Of a stretch of DNA of 64,000 nucleotides, positions 57,244 to 64,000 are shown piece after piece (the first letter of the stretch is position 1; every line of letters begins with the position of its first letter). A model generated the notes under the pieces. That model was not told the DNA's origin and did not search any database. It saw nothing but the letters and a program-made list of their open reading frames with translations. The position numbers and the translations under genes are program-made. The stretch is taken from assembly GCF_014200175.1 (NCBI RefSeq), contig NZ_JACHBD010000003.1, positions 124,001 through 188,000 on the forward strand, given 5' to 3'. Source of the DNA: Rhizobium lentis. Lineage in GTDB: Bacteria; Pseudomonadota; Alphaproteobacteria; Rhizobiales; Rhizobiaceae.

Positions 57244-59553
57244 TCAGTCGTTGACGTCGGGATGGGTGATCCTACGCAGATCGGCGAGGCCGCGGGTGGC
57301 GTCCCGGTTGCCAGTCGCAGCGGCAGCTTCAAAGATGCGGCCCGCATCATCGTACATTTTCAGATTGAGATAGCTGTAGCCGCGCAGAACCATCAGATCG
57401 ATGCGCTCCTGCTGCAGTTGGGCGCGCTGATCGAGATAGATGAGGGTTTCGCGATAACGGCCGGCGTCGAAGGCCTGCAGCGCCCGATCAGCGAGGATCG
57501 CCACCTGCAGTTCGGCAGCGCGCTGGCGGCTTTGCGGTGCCTTGGTTGCCGCGACGGCGGCATTGCTGGAAAGACCGGCGCGCAGATAGGCAAGGCTCTG
57601 GCCATAGGCTGCATCTTCGCGGATCTTGCGGACCGGGCTCTGCAAAGCCGTCTCGAAAGCCGGCACCGCCTCCATCGGCCGGTTGATCTCCATCAGGCAC
57701 CAACCGCGCGACAACGCCTCGGACGGCCCGAGTTGCTCCGCGTCGATGGTCGTCGAGCAGCCCAGCGCCCGGCGCGGACCGCGCTCGACCGCCAGCGTCT
57801 GCATCGCCGGCTTTGCGACTCGAACGGAGACTTCCGGCTCCGGCTGCGCTGCTGCCGGCTGAACCGGCTGCTGCGGGGCAAGCGGCGGCTTTGCCGGCTG
57901 CGCGCCGGCATTCGACACCGGCGTGCCTTCGAGATTGGCGATGCGCGCCGAACGGCCGGCCCAGGCGCGCTGGAGGTCGAGCACGCCCTTGCGGTCGTTC
58001 AGCTGCTCCCGGGTGACAGCAAGGCCATAGGCGGATGGTTCGTCGTCCGGTTTCCAGGCAAGCGCGGTTTCGAACCAGCGCGCGGCGGTCTGGAACTGGT
58101 TGAGAGAGCGTGCATACCAGCCGAACTGCTGCGCCGTCGGCACATATTTGCGGGCGATCACCTCGGCGGCGACGCGGTGCAACACCTCTTCGGTGAGGTC
58201 GGCGGGCGGCTGCAGCGCCATCAGATTGGCTGTTGCGGCAAGATAGGTTGATGTCGCATTGTCGGAATCGGCGCGCCAGCGGAACATCACGTCCTCGGCC
58301 TCCTGAGGCGCCCTGCGTGCGATCAGCGCCAGCGCCAGGCCTTGCGAAGCGACTGCCGTATCCTCCTTGGCTCGGGCCGCGCGGAACCACTTCTCGGCAT
58401 CGGCAGGGTTGTTGCGGCGAAGCTGGTACCAGCCGAGCAGCAGCGCATCGGAGGCGAGACCTTCGCTTTCGGCCAGCCTTTCGAGCCGGGCGATGTAACC
58501 AGGCGCGATGGCAAGCTTCGGATCCTCATTGCTCTCGGCCACGAAGCGTCGGGCGAGGTTGTCGCGGATCGCGTCAAATTCCTTGCCGCCGTCGGCAGCG
58601 GGTTTCTCCAGCGCCAGCAGCGCCTGCATGGGCTGATAGTCCAGCAGCGTCGAGGCCTTTTCGACCGTCGCCCGCCGTTCGGCCGGATCGCCGCAGTTCT
58701 TCAGTATATAGGCGTAGGCATCCTGGCCGCGCTGCGATCGCTCCGTGCGAACGAAGGCTTCGGCGACACGCCAGAGAACATCGACCTCGCTGCAGGTCAG
58801 CAGGCTTGGCGTCGCAGCGCCAATATCAACCACAGTCGCATATTGCTTGAGATCCGACGCATTGATGAGACGGGCGCGAGCTTCGGCGACATCAAGCCGA
58901 TCGAGCAGATCGGTCGGCGGCTGCCAGCCGGCATCGGCGGCCTGCCGATCGGCGATCGCCTTGCGTAGCTCCGCATAGCGTCCATCGGAATAGAGCTTCC
59001 ACATGGCTTCGAGCTGTTTGTCGCGGTTTTGCGGCACGGCGAGCGGATCAGCCGGCGGAACCCAATTCGGATACAATGCCTGCAGGCGGGAGATTTCAGC
59101 CTGAAGGCGCACTTTGTCGCCGCGGCTGGCAAAATAGCGAAGCGCGCTTTCATCGACGTCAGGCTGCGGCGACGCTGCCGCCTGTTGCCGCGCCGGCGGC
59201 GGGGTGACGATCGCCGGGGGGGCCGGCGCCGGTTCACCGGCTGTCTGAGGCGCCTCAGTTTGCGGTGCTGCAGGCGACTCTTTTGCGGCGTTCGGCTCAG
59301 GCGTGTCGGGTGCGGGTGGTTGCGGAGAGGTGATCGCCTCGATCTTGTCGGCGACGGCCTCGGCATTGAAGTCGGGATTGCCGGCAGGAGCGTCGGACGG
59401 CTTGATGCGGCCCATCATCATCAGCTCCGGCGCCGGCTTGACGGCGGGGATGCCGAATCTTTCCTGCAGGGCGGCGCGATCCTTCAGCCCGGTGACGAGG
59501 GTCGCCACCACGGCTGCCGCTGAAATCGCCACGAGAGAAGATTTCACAGACAC
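57244..59553 (-). CDS. TPR-repeat protein of the cellulose operon (BcsK-like)
   Basis: The 769-residue protein has an N-terminal membrane anchor (VAISAAAVVATLVTGL), a Pro/Ala-rich linker (about residues 60-135) and many tetratricopeptide-like helical repeats to the end (GWYQLRRNNPADAEKWFRAAR, FGWYARSLNQFQTAARWFETALAW, RGYSYLNLKMYDDAGRIFEAAA). It takes the position held in other bacteria by BcsC, but no outer-membrane barrel follows, consistent with the TPR-only protein (often named BcsK) of Rhizobiales. It probably helps the periplasmic passage of cellulose. The start is GTG 59553, overlapping bcsZ by ten bases. Confidence 0.75.
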   Translation of the reverse strand: MSVKSSLVAISAAAVVATLVTGLKDRAALQERFGIPAVKPAPELMMMGRIKPSDAPAGNPDFNAEAVADKIEAITSPQPPAPDTPEPNAAKESPAAPQTEAPQTAGEPAPAPPAIVTPPPARQQAAASPQPDVDESALRYFASRGDKVRLQAEISRLQALYPNWVPPADPLAVPQNRDKQLEAMWKLYSDGRYAELRKAIADRQAADAGWQPPTDLLDRLDVAEARARLINASDLKQYATVVDIGAATPSLLTCSEVDVLWRVAEAFVRTERSQRGQDAYAYILKNCGDPAERRATVEKASTLLDYQPMQALLALEKPAADGGKEFDAIRDNLARRFVAESNEDPKLAIAPGYIARLERLAESEGLASDALLLGWYQLRRNNPADAEKWFRAARAKEDTAVASQGLALALIARRAPQEAEDVMFRWRADSDNATSTYLAATANLMALQPPADLTEEVLHRVAAEVIARKYVPTAQQFGWYARSLNQFQTAARWFETALAWKPDDEPSAYGLAVTREQLNDRKGVLDLQRAWAGRSARIANLEGTPVSNAGAQPAKPPLAPQQPVQPAAAQPEPEVSVRVAKPAMQTLAVERGPRRALGCSTTIDAEQLGPSEALSRGWCLMEINRPMEAVPAFETALQSPVRKIREDAAYGQSLAYLRAGLSSNAAVAATKAPQSRQRAAELQVAILADRALQAFDAGRYRETLIYLDQRAQLQQERIDLMVLRGYSYLNLKMYDDAGRIFEAAAATGNRDATRGLADLRRITHPDVND

Positions 59554-60590
59554 TCCGGATGCTTCTCCCCAATATAGGCCAGCCCCAGCAGTTGAAGCGT
59601 GGACGGATAATAGAGTGCGGGCGCAAATTGCAGGGCGGAGACCGGCAGCTTGGTCCCGTCGACTACACAGGCCACAACATCGTTAACAATTCTATAACCG
59701 GGATCGGACAAAACGGTCTTCGGCCGGCCGGTGGTCAGATCTATGGTGACTGGAATGCCATCCTGCAACATGCCCTTTCGCAGGCGGGTCAGCAGCGCCT
59801 TGTCTGTGATGCCGCCGCGCGCCAGATAGAGCGGAATGCGAAGGGAATTATAGGCGAATTCGGCGTCGAAACCCTCTGCCGGCCGCGGCGGGCCGCTAAG
59901 GCTGACCCATTCGGCAGGAAGCTTGCGCGGACCGAACTGCATCGTCTTCAACAATGCCACACCGTCATCCGACAATTCTTTCCAGGCATCCGACGGGGCA
60001 AGCGCCGCCATCACCGGAATTGCCTCATAGATCCAGTAGGAGGGGTTGACGACAGGGCCGTCCTTGCGGTCAGCGGCGGTAAAACCCTCGCTGCCCGGCA
60101 GCAGCAGCATTTGGCCGGCCGAGCGCGCGACTGTTTTGGCGAGCAGCGCCTGGGCCATGCGGGAGGCCGCCAGGATGTAGTCGTTGCGGTTCCACGCAGT
60201 GCCGGCAAGCGCCAGAGCATAGGCGATCAGCATGTCGCCATCCGTGGCATTATTGGTGTCCGTCACGTGCGGCTTGACGTTCGGATCCCATTTCCACACG
60301 GCCAGGCCATCGTCGCGCAACAAAAGTTCGGTGCGGGTAAAATACCAGATCTGCTCGAAATCGGCGGGGCTTGCCGAGAGATAGGCGAGCAGCATGCCAT
60401 ACCCCTGCCCCTCGCTGTGGCTGATATTGCCGTTGCCGTTATCGATGATGCGACCGCTCGTATCGAGAAACTTCGCCTTATAGGCGGACCACGCATCGGC
60501 ATTGATCATCGCCTGCTGCGCGACGGCCGGCGGGCGTGCGGGGGCGAACATGGCCGTCGCCGCAACGAGGAGCACGCGCCACAACCTCAT
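59544..60590 (-). CDS. bcsZ: Cellulose-operon endoglucanase (GH8)
   Basis: The 348-residue GH8 enzyme has a signal peptide (RLWRVLLVAATAMFAPARPPAVA) and the catalytic acid Glu60 in HSEGQGYGMLLAYL. Later family blocks are WKWDPNVKPHVTDTNNATDGDMLIAYALALAG and EGFDAEFAYNSLRIPLYL. In the cellulose operon it trims or edits glucan chains in the periplasm (CelC in R. leguminosarum and Agrobacterium). The start ATG 60590 overlaps the bcsB stop as ATGA. The frame is open far upstream inside bcsB, but that part is not the family. Confidence 0.93.
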   Translation of the reverse strand: MRLWRVLLVAATAMFAPARPPAVAQQAMINADAWSAYKAKFLDTSGRIIDNGNGNISHSEGQGYGMLLAYLSASPADFEQIWYFTRTELLLRDDGLAVWKWDPNVKPHVTDTNNATDGDMLIAYALALAGTAWNRNDYILAASRMAQALLAKTVARSAGQMLLLPGSEGFTAADRKDGPVVNPSYWIYEAIPVMAALAPSDAWKELSDDGVALLKTMQFGPRKLPAEWVSLSGPPRPAEGFDAEFAYNSLRIPLYLARGGITDKALLTRLRKGMLQDGIPVTIDLTTGRPKTVLSDPGYRIVNDVVACVVDGTKLPVSALQFAPALYYPSTLQLLGLAYIGEKHPECL

Positions 60591-63025
60591 TTCGACCGGC
60601 CCAGATTTTTCAGCACGCGCGATGTGCTGATGCCGATCAGCAGCACGAAGGCGACGAGCAGGAAGGCATAGGAGAGAATGTTCGTCGACAGCCAATTGGC
60701 GGCGATCAAACGATAGTTGGAAATCGACCAGGGTGTAGAGGGCACGAAATCGAATCGGGTGACGGGTACCGTCTCGATCTTGGCCGTCTTGCTCGAATAG
60801 GTGGTGATGTGGCCCGATATTTGTGGCCAGTTCATCTGCGCGGTCAGGACCTCCAGTCCCTCGCGCAGATCTTTCGCCGAGGGCGCCGTCACCACGGTCC
60901 ATGCGCCGGCGCCCGCGGGGCTGGACCCTTGGGCAAGCAGCAGCGTGGCCATATTTGGCGGGGTGAAGATCTCTTCGGCGCCGGGGATGAATTGCAGCGA
61001 GCTGCGGGTAATGTCGAAATTGCGCCCCACCCATTCGCGGAAGGCGGTGATCTGTCCGCGCAACAGGCCGCCGCTGACCTTGGAGTTCCATTCCTCGAAG
61101 GCCGTACCGGTATCGACGACGCCGGGCTGCGCGTCGACCACGGGACGCCACGAGGCCTGGCTCGCCGTGGAGACGTTGGCCTGCGACAGCGCGGTCGTCG
61201 GCATCTGCGAGATAGAACCGATGAAGATGGCGTCGCGATCGCCGATCGTATTCGGCGAGGCCACGCTCTCGACGGCGATCGGATGGCCAGCCATGATTGC
61301 CATCTGCCCAAGCAGGGTGGCGGCGGCCGACAGCGTGTCGGCGTCGATACGGTCGATGAAGAGCGGTGTCGGCTCGGTGGCCCGACCATAGGGATAGGCA
61401 GTGCCGGCCATGGCAGCCAGATTCGGAAGCTGACCGACGCGGGCAAAATCCGGGATGTGCAATTCGGAGGTATCGAACAGGGCAAAGCGCGCATTGGCAT
61501 CGGCACTGCTGCCCGGCGCGCAGGCGGCGTCGTCCTTCGTCATCAGGATCGCCTCGATCGCCACCGTGTTCAAACCGGGCTTGAAGTGACGCATCGTCAC
61601 CCGGATCGGCAGATGGCGGAGAATCCCGCCTGTCGTCGAGGTGAGCGGTACTGTGGAGGCGATGTTGTCGTTGACGTAGATATCGATGTGGCTGCCCGGC
61701 AGAACCTTATCGGTATAGGCGGCGTCGAGCAGCACCTTGGCCTCGCCATAGGCATTGGCATAAAAATCCGCCGGCACGGCGACATTGAAGCTGGTCCGGA
61801 ACCGGCGGCCGGAGAATTCGGTGGTTTTTACGCCGAGCTGGGACAGCGCAGTGCTGGTATCGGAAAAGATCAGCGGCGCGTTCGGTGCGCTCCAGCGTTC
61901 GGTAGTCAGCACGTCGCGGCGGACATCGGCGGGCCTGTCCACCGGCGAGACGATCGTATCGATCGCCGAGGAGACCGCCTGCCAGGAAGGACCGCTGATC
62001 AGAAGCACGGGCGAGCCGCTGCGCGGATCGGTCACGAAAGCGGCGAGCGGCGCACTTTCGGCGCCGGGCGGCAGGTCGGGAAAGAGTGGCCGCAGCTCGG
62101 CGGCGGTGCCGACGAGCACGCCGAGCTTGCCTGGACCGGCGGCCGGAAGCGAAGCGGTGTTGAAGGCAAAGATCTGGTTCGGCATGCTGCTCAGCACCGA
62201 CAGGCCCTGCGTCAGCCGCAGCAGCGGCCCGGTGGTTCCCGGCTGCTCCAGCGCCGGGACGACGATATCGAACTCTGTCCTGCCGGTGCCGTCGACGCCG
62301 ATGGCGCGGATTGCGTCCGCGCTCGAGAGCTCCGCGGCATTCCCGCCGGCGAAGCTCAGATAGGTTCCGGCCGGATCGATGTTCGACCATAGCTCATAGG
62401 TGGATTGAATGCTGCAATCGGTGCGATGGCGCTGATCGGCTTGGAAGGTGACGAGGTTGGCGCCCGGCTGCAGCAGACCGGGGGGAACCTCGAACGTGAC
62501 AGCCGATGGACCGTCCGGCGAGCCGACGCGCTGCTGGCCGATCGGGCGATTGTTGAGATAGACGGTCAGCGCCGAGGCCTCTGGCGCGACGACGACCGAA
62601 TTCTGATAGGCGAAGGTGAAACTTGCCCTGGCCGCCGCCTGCTCGGGCGTCAGATAGACGGACCATGAGCGGCGGTCGTATTCGCCGCCGAGGCTGAATT
62701 TCGAAAAGGGCACCAGATAATGCCTGATATCGCTGGGCTTTGGCGAAGCGGCATTTGCTGCCGCGCCAGGCTGGGGCGCCGGCTGTGGCTGGACAGTGAT
62801 CGGCGCGGGAACGGGCGCTGCCGGTGTCGCCGGTGCAGGCCTTACGGACACAGGAGGCGTGACGGGCACCGGTGCCGTCGCCGCGGGCGGAGCGGGCGGC
62901 ATCGGTCTCGGGGCAACGGATGCACCGGGCGGGCGTTCGCCGGACATGTCGAAGGGTGCGGTCTGCGCCTGGGCGAAGGCGGAAGCGTTTAGTAGGAGTA
63001 GCGAGGCAGCGACGATGCTTTTCAT
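60587..63025 (-). CDS. bcsB: Cellulose synthase regulatory subunit BcsB
   Basis: The 812-residue periplasmic protein has a signal peptide, a long Pro/Ala-rich stretch (residues 30-90), two carbohydrate-binding-like and two flavodoxin-like domains (FSLGGEYDRRSWSVYLTPEQAAA, ADQRHRTDCSIQSTYELWSNIDPAGTYLSF, PLFIDRIDADTLSAAATLLG). A C-terminal membrane anchor (LSYAFLLVAFVLLIGISTS) binds BcsA. It guides the glucan chain through the periplasm. The start ATG 63025 overlaps the bcsA stop as ATGA. Confidence 0.93.
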   Translation of the reverse strand: MKSIVAASLLLLNASAFAQAQTAPFDMSGERPPGASVAPRPMPPAPPAATAPVPVTPPVSVRPAPATPAAPVPAPITVQPQPAPQPGAAANAASPKPSDIRHYLVPFSKFSLGGEYDRRSWSVYLTPEQAAARASFTFAYQNSVVVAPEASALTVYLNNRPIGQQRVGSPDGPSAVTFEVPPGLLQPGANLVTFQADQRHRTDCSIQSTYELWSNIDPAGTYLSFAGGNAAELSSADAIRAIGVDGTGRTEFDIVVPALEQPGTTGPLLRLTQGLSVLSSMPNQIFAFNTASLPAAGPGKLGVLVGTAAELRPLFPDLPPGAESAPLAAFVTDPRSGSPVLLISGPSWQAVSSAIDTIVSPVDRPADVRRDVLTTERWSAPNAPLIFSDTSTALSQLGVKTTEFSGRRFRTSFNVAVPADFYANAYGEAKVLLDAAYTDKVLPGSHIDIYVNDNIASTVPLTSTTGGILRHLPIRVTMRHFKPGLNTVAIEAILMTKDDAACAPGSSADANARFALFDTSELHIPDFARVGQLPNLAAMAGTAYPYGRATEPTPLFIDRIDADTLSAAATLLGQMAIMAGHPIAVESVASPNTIGDRDAIFIGSISQMPTTALSQANVSTASQASWRPVVDAQPGVVDTGTAFEEWNSKVSGGLLRGQITAFREWVGRNFDITRSSLQFIPGAEEIFTPPNMATLLLAQGSSPAGAGAWTVVTAPSAKDLREGLEVLTAQMNWPQISGHITTYSSKTAKIETVPVTRFDFVPSTPWSISNYRLIAANWLSTNILSYAFLLVAFVLLIGISTSRVLKNLGRSK

Positions 63026-64000
63026 CCGGCATTGACCTTTGCCGCCTGCTGCTGTGCCTCCCGTTCCGGCCGCATGCTGCGGAAGAGGTAAACGAGGCCG
63101 CGGCTGGTCTGATAGAGCGCCGTGCCGACGAACCAGATGGTGCCGCGGATGAGGCCCGGATTGCGGCGGCGCGAGGCCTGGAATTCGGTCCACTGGCCGG
63201 AATTGGCGAACATCAGGTCGGCGATCAGGCGGTGGTCGAGGGCACTTTTCGGCACATACTGGCAACCGACATTGCTGATATCGCCCGACGGCTCGATGTT
63301 GCGGACAATCAGCGGCAGGGTTTCCAGCTCGGCGCCGCTATAGGGCCGGAAGCGGATTTCGCCGGGGGCGCCGACCATCATCTCATCCAGCTGTTTATTG
63401 AAGATGTGAAGTCTCGCGCCATGGACGGAAACATCCTCGATCGAGGCCGCGTACCATTTGCCGTTGGCGCCGAATTCGCAGCGCCGGTTGACGCGAACGC
63501 GGCGGGACAGGGCGCGCTCGCCGCGTTCCGACACGACGCCCAGCGCGCAGCCGGCCATGATCAGGTTGATGACATTCCACCCGCCGACGACGAGCGTGAC
63601 GTCGGCCTTATAGGGTTCGGCATAAATTCTGTAGAAGGTGATGACGAGCGCAATGATCTGCACCGCAAAGATGACGAAGAACGGACGGCTGATCTCCGAC
63701 AGGCGGCTGACGGCAATCGATTCGTCCTTGGCGGTGACCTTGAAGGTCGGCTTCCTCGGATTGAGCATGACGGAGACGACCGCCGGCAGCAGATGCACCG
63801 TCTGGACATATTCGTAGAGTTCGGAAATCCACGGCCAGCGGAACGACCCGTAGAGGTAGTTCTGCATCATCAGGTTCACCAGCATATAGGCAAACGTGTA
63901 GGCCAGGAACTCGCCGCCGGAGGCGGTGAAGATCTCCAGATCGAAGAACAGGTAGAAGAGCGGTGCAAACAGAAAGATCGTGCGCGGGAACGGGAAGAGC
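63022..64000 (-). CDS. bcsA: Cellulose synthase catalytic subunit BcsA, C-terminal part
   Basis: The gene runs off the right edge of the window; about 325 C-terminal residues are visible. They include the last membrane helices (FLAYTFAYMLVNLMMQNYLYGSFRWPW, FFVIFAVQIIALVITF, VGGWNVINLIMAGCALG). They also include a PilZ domain with RRVRVNRR (RxxxR) and DVSVHGARL (D-x-S-x-x-G), the residues that bind cyclic di-GMP. The glycosyltransferase core is outside the window. The stop codon overlaps the bcsB start. Confidence 0.93.
   Translation of the reverse strand, partial: LFPFPRTIFLFAPLFYLFFDLEIFTASGGEFLAYTFAYMLVNLMMQNYLYGSFRWPWISELYEYVQTVHLLPAVVSVMLNPRKPTFKVTAKDESIAVSRLSEISRPFFVIFAVQIIALVITFYRIYAEPYKADVTLVVGGWNVINLIMAGCALGVVSERGERALSRRVRVNRRCEFGANGKWYAASIEDVSVHGARLHIFNKQLDEMMVGAPGEIRFRPYSGAELETLPLIVRNIEPSGDISNVGCQYVPKSALDHRLIADLMFANSGQWTEFQASRRRNPGLIRGTIWFVGTALYQTSRGLVYLFRSMRPEREAQQQAAKVNAG

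Overview
The window looks like a chromosomal segment of a fast-growing Rhizobium (R. leguminosarum / R. etli / R. phaseoli type). The GC-rich codon use, the clpP-clpX-lon-HU order, the rplM-rpsI, speB and argC neighbourhood, the Rhizobiales-type cellulose operon, the DUF1127/DUF982/DUF2842 small proteins and the RIME-like two-palindrome intergenic repeats all point the same way. I made no database search; names rest on recognising motifs and family architecture.

Layout. 1-6.4 kb: a partial hypothetical gene, a small SAM methyltransferase, a cupin, an aldo/keto reductase broken by a one-base frameshift, a tandem pair of intergenic repeats, and a large secreted esterase-like phytase-family protein. 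5.4-12.2 kb, minus strand: a housekeeping proteostasis block of ClpP, ClpX, Lon and HU, followed by a riboflavin transporter (RibN-like DMT protein) that carries an FMN riboswitch in its leader. 12.7-17.6 kb: a membrane diguanylate cyclase, an orphan cytochrome P450 and a membrane GGDEF-EAL protein. 17.8-22.9 kb: an accessory zone with small cupins, an L,D-transpeptidase bracketed by an exact 23-bp direct repeat, small orphan genes, and remnants of a LysR regulator, of a second L,D-transpeptidase 3' end and of dnaE2. 22.9-28.6 kb: O-acetylhomoserine sulfhydrylase, a CoA-binding protein, a DMT permease, an enoyl-CoA hydratase, a DUF1127 protein and a LysR regulator. 28.9-38 kb: rplM-rpsI with a strong promoter and a possible leader attenuator, a membrane acyltransferase, agmatinase, argC, a TSUP permease, an endo/exonuclease/phosphatase protein, heme A synthase and a DUF2842 protein.

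38-46.3 kb is a compact surface-polysaccharide locus: a CelD-like acetyltransferase; a Wzz/GumC-type chain-length protein whose kinase-like C-terminus lacks a canonical P-loop; a short outer-membrane export lipoprotein; a GT4 glycosyltransferase; a WcaJ-type initiating sugar-phosphate transferase; and a Wzy/ligase-type membrane protein. 46.3-53.6 kb is a carbohydrate-uptake unit: a binding protein and two permeases with no ATPase gene beside them, a six-hairpin glycosidase-like enzyme, and a divergent ROK repressor with a candidate palindromic operator. 53.7-57.2 kb holds small regulators and hypothetical genes, a methyltransferase, a tRNA-Pro(GGG) and a HAD phosphatase. 57.2-64 kb, minus strand, is a cellulose operon: bcsA (cut by the window edge), bcsB, bcsZ and a TPR gene, with ATGA-type or longer overlaps at each junction.

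The two cyclic-di-GMP enzymes, the PilZ domain of BcsA and the two polysaccharide loci make surface-polymer production the main non-housekeeping theme. No CRISPR array, prophage or intact insertion sequence was seen.
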